Assembly (NCBI GenBank): GCA_013362295.1
Contig: JABFWJ010000287.1
Location: 1 to 12,799, forward strand
Direction of reading: 5' to 3'
DNA: 12,799 nucleotides
From: Thermoleophilia bacterium
GTDB taxonomy: Bacteria > Actinomycetota > Thermoleophilia > Gaiellales > Gaiellaceae
Part shown: in pieces, positions 1-6,756 of the stretch
Position numbering within the stretch: the stretch's first letter is position 1
Layout of the letters: each line of letters opens with the position of its first letter
Notes under the pieces: generated by a model
The model's input: only the letters and a program-made list of their open reading frames with translations
Told to the model about the DNA's origin: nothing
The model's database searches: none
Program-made: the position numbers and the translations under genes

Positions 1-1357
1 GGAGCCGCTTGCGCGTGTTCAGGTCCGGATTGCGCACGACGTCGTCGAGGAGCGTGCGCAGCGCGTGTCCGAGCGGCGGGCCGGGCTCGAAGCCGATCGA
101 GATCAGGTCGTCGCCGTCGACGGCGAGGTCACGCAAACGGTGCGGGCTCGTCTTCGCGCGCTCGACGACGCGCCGGAACGAGCGAAGCCGCGCGAGCTCC
201 TGTTCGTTGTCCTGACCCTTGCCGAGCAGGTCGGCGCGCTTGTGGTCGAGCAGGTCGAAGGTCAGCTCTATCCCGTAGCGCTGCAGCAGCCTCCGTGCGC
301 GCAGCTCGTCCGCCCGGCCGGGGTCCAGCATGTGGCCGCGCACGATCCGGACGACGCGCGTGCGGAGCTCGGTCGGGTAGCGGAGCCGCTCGAGCGCCGC
401 GTCGGCGAGCTGGGCGCCGATCTGCTCGTGGCTCTGGGCGGAGAACCCCGGCTTCGCGTAGTAGTGGAGGCGGTTGTCCGTTCCCCGCCACGCGACGTGC
501 GGCTTGCCGAGATCGTGGAAGAGCGCGGCCAGGCGAACGCGCAGCGGCATCCCCTCATCGGCCGCCGCCTGCACGACCTCGAACGTGTGCTCGTCGACCA
601 TCAGGTCGTGGGACCTGCTCTCCTGGTCGAAGCCGCTCGCAGGCTCGACCTCGGGCAGCACCTCGACGAGGACGCCGGTGTCGCGCGCCAGCCGCAGCGC
701 CTTCGCGGGGTGCGTGCCCATCAGCAGCTTCGACAGCTCGCCCATCCCGTCGGCCGCGAGCCCGCCGCCGATGCGCTCGCCGGAGACGAGTCGTACGCTC
801 GGAGCCTCCGCGCGCATCTGCGCGAGCGTCTGCGGCTCGGGATCGAGATCCAGTTGCGAGACGAAGCGCAGGCCGCGCACGAGCCGCAGTGGGTCCTCGG
901 CGAAGCTCCTCGGCGTCACCGTCCGGAGCACACGTCCTTCGAGATCCTCCTTCCCATGGTGGGGATCGACGATCGCGCCGTCCGACAGGCGGCGTGCGAT
1001 CGCGTTGACGGTGAAGTCACGCCGCGTCAGGTCGTCCTCGACGGAGGCCGACGGGTCGACCACGATCTCGAAGTCGTGGCGCCCGGGGCCGGTCGACACC
1101 TCGCGCCGCGGCGGCGCAAGCTCGATGCCCGCGGGCACCCGCTTGCGCACGCCCGCATCGCGCGGAAAGAACCGCACGCCGACCGGACGGCCCGCGACGA
1201 CGAGCTCCTCCGTCCGTCCGTGCGGCTCGAGTACCGAACGCAGCCCGGGGATGTCGACGCCCGGCACGAGGAAGTCGGCGTCCTTCGAGTCGCGACCCAT
1301 CAACTCGTCGCGGACGGCGCCGCCGACGACGTACGCGTCCAGCCCGAGCGAGCCCAC
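1..1357 (-). CDS. cca: CCA tRNA nucleotidyltransferase (HD-domain type), C-terminal end cut by window
   Basis: Adds or repairs the 3' CCA end of tRNAs using CTP and ATP; cytosolic. Reading from a GTG at 1357, 452 codons are visible. The nucleotidyltransferase head has GGAVRD at residues 12-17 and the catalytic Asp pair D26/D28 (KDADF). It is followed by the RRDFTVNAIA-type motif, the DPHHG segment and the EDPLRLVRGLRF block typical of class II CCA/poly(A) polymerases. An HD domain follows, with FHDLGKP at residues 280-286. The last visible residues (PDLNTRKRL) match the usual C-terminal end, so only about ten residues should be missing. The GTG is preceded by GGAAGAGGAG at short spacing and lies 16 nt after the ridA stop, so it is probably co-transcribed with ridA. 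A poly(A) polymerase role cannot be excluded from sequence alone. Confidence 0.93.
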   Translation of the reverse strand, partial: MGSLGLDAYVVGGAVRDELMGRDSKDADFLVPGVDIPGLRSVLEPHGRTEELVVAGRPVGVRFFPRDAGVRKRVPAGIELAPPRREVSTGPGRHDFEIVVDPSASVEDDLTRRDFTVNAIARRLSDGAIVDPHHGKEDLEGRVLRTVTPRSFAEDPLRLVRGLRFVSQLDLDPEPQTLAQMRAEAPSVRLVSGERIGGGLAADGMGELSKLLMGTHPAKALRLARDTGVLVEVLPEVEPASGFDQESRSHDLMVDEHTFEVVQAAADEGMPLRVRLAALFHDLGKPHVAWRGTDNRLHYYAKPGFSAQSHEQIGAQLADAALERLRYPTELRTRVVRIVRGHMLDPGRADELRARRLLQRYGIELTFDLLDHKRADLLGKGQDNEQELARLRSFRRVVERAKTSPHRLRDLAVDGDDLISIGFEPGPPLGHALRTLLDDVVRNPDLNTRKRL

Positions 1358-1373
1358 ATACTCCTCTTCCGCC

Positions 1374-1757
1374 TTAGACGAGGGCGATCGCCTCGATCTC
1401 GACGAGCGCGCCCGACGGCAGCTTTGCCACCTCGACGGTCGATCGTGCCGGCGGCGTCGTGCCGACATGCTTCGCGTAGACCTCGTTCATGCCTGCGAAG
1501 TCGTCCAGGTTCTGCAGAAAGACGGTCGTCTTCACGAGGCCGTCGAGTGAGCTTCCCGCCTCCTCGAGGATCGCGCGCAGATTCGCGAACACCTGCTCGG
1601 TCTGCTCGCCGATCGCACCGCCCGTCAGCTCCTTGTCGCCGGGGCGCAGCGCGAGCTGACCGGAGACGAACACGAATCCGTTGGCCTTGATCGCCTGCGA
1701 GTACGGCGCGCCCTGAAACGGCGCCGGAGCGGCTTCGGTGCGAACGACGTCCTTCAC
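1374..1757 (-). CDS. ridA: RidA family reactive enamine/imine deaminase
   Basis: Hydrolyses reactive enamine/imine intermediates released by PLP enzymes, protecting PLP-dependent enzymes from damage; a small cytosolic trimer in characterised members. From the GTG at 1757 the protein is 127 residues, the normal family length. It has Y19 in the PYSQA motif, R105 (PPARSTVEV) that binds the substrate carboxylate in characterised RidA, and E120 in the VEIEAIA end. I chose the GTG because it follows a strong GGGAGG ribosome binding site and overlaps the preceding stop as GTGA. An in-frame ATG at 1790 would add 11 residues lying inside the upstream gene and is less likely. The overlap implies translational coupling to the HisB-like gene. 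Confidence 0.93.
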   Translation of the reverse strand: MKDVVRTEAAPAPFQGAPYSQAIKANGFVFVSGQLALRPGDKELTGGAIGEQTEQVFANLRAILEEAGSSLDGLVKTTVFLQNLDDFAGMNEVYAKHVGTTPPARSTVEVAKLPSGALVEIEAIALV

Positions 1758-2275
1758 GAGTCCTCCCTCGAGTCGGGTACGGGCCGGCACGCCTGACCGA
1801 GCGCGGCGCCGACCGCCTTGAAGATCGCTGCGAGCACGTGTTGCGGGTCCGTCCCCTCGACGAGCCGCACGTGCAGGTTCAGGCCGGCGGCACGGGCCAG
1901 CTCTTCGAGGAACCGGGACGCGACGTCGGTCGCGAGCCCACCGACCCGCTGGTCCGAGAAGTCGACGTTCGTGACCAGCCGCGGCACCACGTCGCGTTCG
2001 AGCGCCGCCGTCGCGAGCGCCTCGTCGGCCGGCACGAGCGACCAGCCGACGCCTGCGTTCGAGGCGAGCAGGCCGGCGAGCGACGCTCCGAGCGCTCGCC
2101 CGGCGGCACCGACGGCCTCGTCCGCGCTCCCGGGGGCGACCTCCAACGACAGCTTGAAGCGCGCCGCGGCTGCCAGCTCTCCGACGAGGTGGTCGAGCAC
2201 CGGGAAGCCGGTCGCGACGTTCGCCGCACCTTCGCGGGCGAGCTCGACGCGCACTCCCGTCTGCGTCTCGGACAT
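1754..2275 (-). CDS. Degenerate HisB-like protein (imidazoleglycerol-phosphate dehydratase fold, probably inactive)
   Basis: This 173-residue protein aligns by eye over its whole length with imidazoleglycerol-phosphate dehydratase, the histidine-pathway enzyme HisB. Retained positions are TGF at 22-24 and D28-H29 (the FxDH segment), PADEALA at 82-88, QRVGGLATD at 109-117, LNLH at 132-135 and IFKA at 151-154. The metal-binding signature HHxxED is missing: the matching place reads SADEAVGA (50-57) and is a few residues shorter. The second HHxxE is reduced to QHVLA (145-149), losing its first His and its Glu. It is therefore unlikely to carry out the Mn-dependent dehydration. No other his genes are nearby. 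It sits between murA and ridA, overlapping ridA by 4 nt. The start is ATG after AGGTGGG at very short spacing. The fold assignment is fairly secure; the function is unknown. Confidence 0.8.
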   Translation of the reverse strand: MSETQTGVRVELAREGAANVATGFPVLDHLVGELAAAARFKLSLEVAPGSADEAVGAAGRALGASLAGLLASNAGVGWSLVPADEALATAALERDVVPRLVTNVDFSDQRVGGLATDVASRFLEELARAAGLNLHVRLVEGTDPQHVLAAIFKAVGAALGQACRPVPDSREDS

Positions 2276-2312
2276 CCCACCTGAGCGTACCCGTCGGGCA
2301 CGCCCGAGCCTC

Positions 2313-3614
2313 TCAGCTCTCGACCCGCTCGATGTGCGCGCCGAGCGCCTGCAGGCGCTCGTCGATGCGCTCGTAGCCCTTGTCGATCTGGTAGGCGTCG
2401 CCGATCGTGGACGTTCCGTCGGCGCAGAGCGCCGCGATCACCATCGCCATGCCGGCGCGGATGTCAGGGCTCGACATGCGCTGCCCGTAGAGCGGCGCCG
2501 GTCCCGTGACGACAACGCGGTGCGGGTCGCACAGGATGATGCGCGCGCCCATCGACACGAGCTTGTCGACGAAGAACAGCCTGCTCTCGAACATCTTCTC
2601 GAAGACGAGCACCGTCCCGCGCGCCTGCGTCGCGACGATCACTGCGATCGACGTCAGGTCCGCGGGGAACGCCGGCCACGGCCCGTCCTCGACCTTCGGG
2701 ATCGCGCCGCCGAGATCGTCGACGATCACGAGCTCCTGGTCGGGCGGCACGCGCACCCAGTCGTCCCCGAGCTCGACCTCGATCCCGAGCCGGCGGAACA
2801 CCGGGAGCACCGGCCACAGATCGTCGGGGGCGATGCCTTCGATCGTGATGTCGCCGCCGGTGACGGCGGCCATGCCGATGAAGCTCCCGACCTCGATGTG
2901 TTCGGGCGCGATCGCGTGCGTGCCGCCGAAGAGGCGCTCGACGCCGGCGACGTGCAGCACGTTCGACCCGATGCCCTCGATCTTCGCGCCGAGCGCTCGG
3001 AGGAACCTGCAGAGGTCCTGCACGTGCGGCTCGCTCGCGGCGTTCGAGATCATCGTCTTCCCGGGTGTCAGCGTCGCCGCCATGACCGTGTTCTCGGTCG
3101 CCATCACCGACGCCTCCTCGAGGTGGATGTGCGCGGCCTGCAGCCGTCCGCTCAGCTCGTAGCGGTCCCCCAGCTCGAGCCCGGCCCCGAGCTCCGCAAA
3201 AGCGTGGATGTGCGGGTCGAGCCGGCGGCGCCCGATCACGTCCCCGCCCGGCGGCGGCACGCTCGCCCGCCCGAGGCGCGCCAGCAGCGGCCCCGCGAGC
3301 AGAAACGACGCACGGATCCGGCTCGCGAGGCGCTCGTCGAGCTCGTGCGAGATCTCCTCCGCGTGGATGCGCGCCTCGTTCTCGCCGGTCCACGCGACCT
3401 CGGCACCGAGGCTGCGGAGGAGGCCCATCATCGTCTCGACGTCGCGGATCCGCGGCAGGTTCGTCAGCGTGACCGGCTCGTCGGTGAGGAGGCACGCGGC
3501 CAGGATCGGCAGGGCGCCGTTCTTGTTGCCCGACGCGCGGAGCCGGCCGGACAGCGGATGGCCGCCTTCGATCACGAACGACTCCGCGGCCGGCCTGACG
3601 ATGGTCGAGGACAT
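2313..3614 (-). CDS. murA: UDP-N-acetylglucosamine 1-carboxyvinyltransferase
   Basis: Transfers enolpyruvate from phosphoenolpyruvate to UDP-GlcNAc, the first committed step of peptidoglycan synthesis, in the cytosol. The 433-residue length fits the family. Numbered from the ATG at 3614, it has the N-terminal GNKNGALPI active-site loop (K31, N32), a WPAFPADLTS segment carrying the general-base Asp, and SPDIRAGMAM with the conserved Arg near the C-terminus. In the mobile loop GGDVIGRRRLDPH the usual catalytic Cys is Asp (D125), the form found in naturally fosfomycin-resistant MurA proteins. A GTG at 3623 would add three residues, but it lies only 1 nt downstream of the likely -10 element, so the ATG is preferred. 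It is the first gene of the minus-strand run; the HisB-like gene starts 37 bp past its stop. Confidence 0.95.
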   Translation of the reverse strand: MSSTIVRPAAESFVIEGGHPLSGRLRASGNKNGALPILAACLLTDEPVTLTNLPRIRDVETMMGLLRSLGAEVAWTGENEARIHAEEISHELDERLASRIRASFLLAGPLLARLGRASVPPPGGDVIGRRRLDPHIHAFAELGAGLELGDRYELSGRLQAAHIHLEEASVMATENTVMAATLTPGKTMISNAASEPHVQDLCRFLRALGAKIEGIGSNVLHVAGVERLFGGTHAIAPEHIEVGSFIGMAAVTGGDITIEGIAPDDLWPVLPVFRRLGIEVELGDDWVRVPPDQELVIVDDLGGAIPKVEDGPWPAFPADLTSIAVIVATQARGTVLVFEKMFESRLFFVDKLVSMGARIILCDPHRVVVTGPAPLYGQRMSSPDIRAGMAMVIAALCADGTSTIGDAYQIDKGYERIDERLQALGAHIERVES

Positions 3615-3623
3615 GAGGCGCAC

Positions 3624-3655
3624 TATGCTAGTCCGCCGTGGACCGGACTCGTCAA
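3624..3655 (-). promoter_or_regulatory. Putative murA promoter with symmetric -10 shared with the divergent gene
   Basis: On the minus strand a TTGACG (-35-like, 3655-3650) is followed after 19 nt by TAGCAT (-10-like, 3630-3625). That would start transcription around 3618, about 4 nt before the murA ATG, giving a nearly leaderless mRNA. The same bases read on the plus strand as TATGCT (3624-3629), 8 nt before the GTG of the divergent hydrolase gene. The core TATGCTA thus offers a -10 in both directions. This is pattern matching only; the 19-nt spacer is long and no plus-strand -35 is clear. Confidence 0.45.
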
Positions 3656-4207
3656 CAAGCGTGGGAGACCCTCAACCGCTACACGAAGAGCGAGGCGCTG
3701 CTTCGCCACGCGCTCGCCGTCGAGGCGTCGACCGCCTGGTACGCACGCTTGTTCGGCGAGGACGAGGAGTTGTGGCGTGTCACGGCGCTGCTGCACGACT
3801 TCGACTACGAGATCCACCCGACGCTGGACAAGCACCCCCAGGACGGTGCGCCGAACCTGCGCGAGGAGGGCTACACGGACGAGGTGATCGAGGCGGAGCT
3901 CTCGCATGCCAACCATCTCTCGCTGCCTCGAGACACGCCGCTCAAGAGGACACTCTTCGCGTGCGACGAGCTGTCGGGGTTCGTGCACGCGTGCGGCCTC
4001 GTACGGCCGACCGGCCTCGAGGGCCTCGAGCCGAAGTCGGTCAAGAAGAAGCTGAAGCAGCCGTCGTTCGCGGCAGGCGTGTCGCGGGAGGACGTCTACG
4101 AGGGCGCCGAGCTGCTCGGGATCGACCTCGACGAGCACATCGCGAACGTCGTGGTCGCGCTGCAGCCGATCGCTACCGAGCTGGGGCTCCGCACCGAAGC
4201 CGCCTGA
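3638..4207 (+). CDS. HD-superfamily hydrolase, COG2316-like, function unknown
   Basis: A 189-residue cytosolic protein of the HD metal-dependent phosphohydrolase superfamily. The expected ligands are all visible: H24 (RHALAVE), H53-D54 (LLHDFDYE), H90 and H93 (SHANHLS), and D110 (FACDELSGF). The layout resembles the predicted HD hydrolases of COG2316; their substrate is not known to me. A basic patch KSVKKKLK lies at 133-140. There is no membrane segment or signal peptide. The start is a GTG at 3638 with no clear ribosome binding site; a -10-like TATGCT ends 8 nt upstream, which suggests a leaderless transcript. It diverges from murA with 23 bp between the starts. The proximity to murA does not by itself establish a wall-related role. 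Confidence 0.85.
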   Translation: MDRTRQQAWETLNRYTKSEALLRHALAVEASTAWYARLFGEDEELWRVTALLHDFDYEIHPTLDKHPQDGAPNLREEGYTDEVIEAELSHANHLSLPRDTPLKRTLFACDELSGFVHACGLVRPTGLEGLEPKSVKKKLKQPSFAAGVSREDVYEGAELLGIDLDEHIANVVVALQPIATELGLRTEAA

Positions 4208-4315
4208 GCCGGCCGCGGAAGCTCGGCTGCCGGACGAACATCGCCCGGAGGGGGGATAGACGGGGGGGCGGCGCCGTTGACGATGTGACCTCAGGTTCCC
4301 CCGAAAGGAGAAATG
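4208..4315 (+). other. Leader region of the small peptide gene, possibly structured
   Basis: No gene is seen here. Two G-runs (4250-4255 and 4262-4268) precede a single CCCCC run (4298-4302). CGGGGG at 4261-4266 can pair with CCCCCG at 4298-4303, placing the ribosome binding site AAAGGAG (4304-4310) directly after the stem. The first G-run could compete for the same C-run. The odd palindrome ACCTCAGGT lies at 4288-4296 and a TTGACG at 4277-4282, but I find no convincing -10 partner for the latter. No known riboswitch class is recognised. Confidence 0.3.
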
Positions 4316-4411
4316 ATGAAGCTGCGGCTCGTTCGGGCTTCCTACGTCGTGGCGGTTGCGCTGAGCTTTGTAGTTGCAGCTGGCGCGGGCGGAAAATTCG
4401 GCTGTTCCTAA
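4316..4411 (+). CDS. Small hydrophobic peptide, 31 residues, hypothetical
   Basis: A short reading frame, ATG at 4316 (or 4313, one codon earlier) to TAA at 4409-4411. A near-ideal ribosome binding site AAAGGAG ends 5 nt before the ATG at 4316. Numbered from that ATG, the peptide has a positively charged start (K2, R4, R7), a hydrophobic helix over about residues 8-26 rich in Val/Ala, and a short tail ending KFGCS. It could be a single-pass membrane microprotein, an uncleaved signal-type peptide, or the remnant of a truncated secreted protein. The Cys at position 30 is not in a lipobox. A strong GC hairpin starts 22 nt after the stop, so it looks like a self-contained monocistronic gene. I do not recognise a family. 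Support is the ribosome binding site and composition only. Confidence 0.5.
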   Translation: MKLRLVRASYVVAVALSFVVAAGAGGKFGCS

Positions 4412-4433
4412 CGGCGTGGTCGGACTTCGTTGA

Positions 4434-4458
4434 GCCCGCCCGGCTGGCGCGGGCGGGC
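4434..4458 (+). terminator. Terminator-like GC hairpin after the small peptide gene
   Basis: GCCCGCCCG (4434-4442) pairs perfectly with CGGGCGGGC (4450-4458) around a 7-nt loop. There is no U-run afterwards (CCAACGCTC follows), as is common for terminators in high-GC Actinomycetota. It separates the small peptide gene from the downstream HD-GYP gene. The rest of 4459-4542 holds a weak 5-bp hairpin (CGCGC 4489-4493 with GCGCG 4501-4505) and a -10-like TAGCTG (4533-4538) just before the next start; nothing else is evident. Confidence 0.55.
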
Positions 4459-4542
4459 CCAACGCTCTCCTGAGGCGACAATCGTCGACGCGCGGCAGAG
4501 GCGCGGCTCAAGTGAACGCGCAGGCCCGTCGATAGCTGGTGG

Positions 4543-6756
4543 GTGATGAACGCGCGCCTCATGCTCTTCTCGTACGTCTCGGCGGTTGCTACGGCGGCGA
4601 CGCTCGGGGTGGCCGGGCTGCTCGCAACCACACCGCCGATCGAGCTGGCTGGGCCTCTTCTTGGCCTCGCCGTTCTTGGCGAGGAGCTAGCCATTCGTCA
4701 GCGCAGGCGTGCCGCGGCCGCCGTTCTGTCTCTTTCCGCTCCCGCGCATATCGCGGCTGCGATCGCGCTGGGGCCGCTTCCCGCGGCGTTAGTGGCGATT
4801 TTCGCGCTCATCATCGTCGACGGGCCACGCTCTGGGCCTCGGCGCTGGCTGGTTCTGAACGCATCGATGTTCGGGCTTGCGGCGGCCGCGTCCGGACTTG
4901 CATACCAAGCTGCGGGCGGCGGTTCGACGCCGAAATCAGCGGTGGCCCTGGTCGCGCTTCTCGGCGTCCGCTTCTTGACCACGTCGACAGTCCTGACGAT
5001 AGGCGGTCTTTTGGCGGCGCCGAAGTCGATCGGCTTCGTGGTTTCGGAGGTCGCCGCCGACGAAGCGCGTGCGGCCGTCGGAGACGGCAGCCTCGGCGTC
5101 CTGATTGCATACGGCATCAGCGGCGGTCACTGGATCGTGCTTCCGTTCCTGCTGCCGCTTGTCGTCGCCGTCTACCGCTCGCGTGCCACGTACGAGCAGC
5201 TCGAACATGAAACGCGTGCCGCTCTCGATTCCGTCGCGGCAATCGTGGACGAACGGCACAGAGATACCGCAGCACACAGCGACCGCGTCAAGGAACTAGT
5301 CGACGAATTCCTGCGAGCACTGCAAATCCCCGAGCGCCAGCGAAACCGTCTCGTTCTCGCTGCGCGACTCCACGATATCGGCAAGATCAACGTGGACGCC
5401 GCGACACTGTCCAAGGATGAGCCGTTGACTGCGGCGGAATTGTCCGCCATACGCGGCCATCCAAAACTCTCTGCGCGGTTGCTCCGGTCGTTCAGGTTTG
5501 CCAGCGAGTTCGCCTCGTTTGTCGAACTCCATCATGAACGGTTCGATGGCAATGGATATTACGGAGTTCCCGCGGATGTCATACCGATCGAATCACACCT
5601 GTTGATCGTGGCAGACAGCTTCGACGCGATGACATCGAGAAGGCCGTATCGGCCGGCTCTCACCCAAGAAGAAGCAGTCGCGGAAATTCTGGACAAGGCA
5701 GGAACTCAGTTCCACCCGCTCGTCGCGAGGGCGTTCGTCGGCCTCCTGACAGAGAACAACATCGGCGCCGAGCTGAACGAGAACGAACTGAAACTTTTGC
5801 GGAGTGAATTCGGACGCGATTGGTCACCCGTTCTCGCGCTTGCCCGAAAGTTCGATCTGCGTTCGACCGCCGTGCTCGCAGTGGCCGTGGGGCTCCTGTC
5901 GATGATGGCTGCGCCGACGACGACGGTCGTTGTCGTCACGCTCCTTCCTGCATTAGGGGCTCTGTCGTACGCAAGCGTCCGAACCTGGCAGTCCGCCCGC
6001 CACGGCCGGAGAATCAACGACATCCTTCGTCACGGGGACGCAAACCCGCTTGCCGCCCTGCGGGCGGCACAACTGATCAACTGGGTGGTCTGGCTGCACA
6101 TCGACGAAAGCGGGCGCCAGACAGCCGCTCACACATTCGGTGACCCGCCGACCGATGTCGGCAGTCTGTGCGGCTGGGCCGCGCGGCGCGAGGACTTCGT
6201 CGTTGTTCCCGTCGAACAAGGACACGCGGTCCTTACACGTCCGACGGAAGAGGGAAATCGCGTCGCCATCGGATTCCCGAACCGGCCGACCGAGGCGGAT
6301 CAACCGATCATCGACTGCATCGAGGCAATCCCCGAGCCGGAGGTCGGCTCGAAGCCAAATGTCTTCCTGCTCTCCGCCGATCGCAAGCGCACCGAAGAGG
6401 CAACCGTGCTCCTGCTGAACCTGAGGATGTTCGACCGAGTGCGCAGGGCCGCAGGACAGCTTGTGGCGGGGCGGGTCGCCGACGACGCCACAAGAGCGCT
6501 CGAGGCCTCTCTCCGCGCCGAAGACAGAATCGTCCGCCTGAGCGCCGACGAAATCGGCATCAGCGTCGCGCGAGCCTCGACTGTCGAGACGGTCGAGCGG
6601 CGCCTTCGAGACGCGCTCCGCGGTGTGCCTGTGCCCGCACGCGTCGGACGGATCGACCCGTTGATCATGGACGTCACCGATCGGCCCGAGGGTGAGCGCG
6701 TGCGAAACACGCTGGGGGCCTCGCGGCTCACCGAATCCGCAGAAGACGCTGTCTGA
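4543..6756 (+). CDS. Membrane HD-GYP-like signalling protein with C-terminal degenerate GGDEF-like domain
   Basis: A 737-residue predicted inner-membrane protein. Residues 5-210 contain about seven hydrophobic segments. An HD-GYP-type domain follows (about 225-405) with H245 (AHSDRV), H277-D278 (LHDIGK), H306 (RGHP), H330-H331 (HHERFDGNGYY), then IVADSFDAMTSRRPYR (355-370). The GYP triplet is GYY (338-340). HD-GYP domains hydrolyse cyclic di-GMP or related dinucleotides. Two further hydrophobic segments (about 441-475) come next, then a region of unassigned fold (about 505-600). A segment at about 606-725 matches GGDEF domains in pattern, but its signature is SADEI (667-671) and the metal-binding Asp positions read NLR (626-628). 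This end is probably a non-catalytic sensory or regulatory domain. The start is GTG at 4543 or ATG at 4546. The stop overlaps the next start as TGATG. Base composition is more AT-rich than the flanks. Confidence 0.85.
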   Translation: MMNARLMLFSYVSAVATAATLGVAGLLATTPPIELAGPLLGLAVLGEELAIRQRRRAAAAVLSLSAPAHIAAAIALGPLPAALVAIFALIIVDGPRSGPRRWLVLNASMFGLAAAASGLAYQAAGGGSTPKSAVALVALLGVRFLTTSTVLTIGGLLAAPKSIGFVVSEVAADEARAAVGDGSLGVLIAYGISGGHWIVLPFLLPLVVAVYRSRATYEQLEHETRAALDSVAAIVDERHRDTAAHSDRVKELVDEFLRALQIPERQRNRLVLAARLHDIGKINVDAATLSKDEPLTAAELSAIRGHPKLSARLLRSFRFASEFASFVELHHERFDGNGYYGVPADVIPIESHLLIVADSFDAMTSRRPYRPALTQEEAVAEILDKAGTQFHPLVARAFVGLLTENNIGAELNENELKLLRSEFGRDWSPVLALARKFDLRSTAVLAVAVGLLSMMAAPTTTVVVVTLLPALGALSYASVRTWQSARHGRRINDILRHGDANPLAALRAAQLINWVVWLHIDESGRQTAAHTFGDPPTDVGSLCGWAARREDFVVVPVEQGHAVLTRPTEEGNRVAIGFPNRPTEADQPIIDCIEAIPEPEVGSKPNVFLLSADRKRTEEATVLLLNLRMFDRVRRAAGQLVAGRVADDATRALEASLRAEDRIVRLSADEIGISVARASTVETVERRLRDALRGVPVPARVGRIDPLIMDVTDRPEGERVRNTLGASRLTESAEDAV

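Noticed and set aside
65..1690. Long open frame on the plus strand (541 codons)
   Set aside because: It is antisense to cca and ridA, whose catalytic motifs are clear. Its Arg/Val/Glu-rich product has no recognisable domain and is typical of open antisense frames in high-GC DNA.
1818..3887. Long plus-strand open frame (689 codons) covering the murA region
   Set aside because: Antisense to murA and the HisB-like gene and running out of frame into the HD hydrolase gene; low-complexity product.
4207..4232. Possible terminator after the COG2316-like gene (AGCCG with CGGCT)
   Set aside because: Only a 5-bp stem with a 12-nt loop; too weak to call in GC-rich sequence.
4489..4505. CGCGC/GCGCG hairpin upstream of the HD-GYP gene
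   Set aside because: Five base pairs with simple composition, expected by chance at this GC content.
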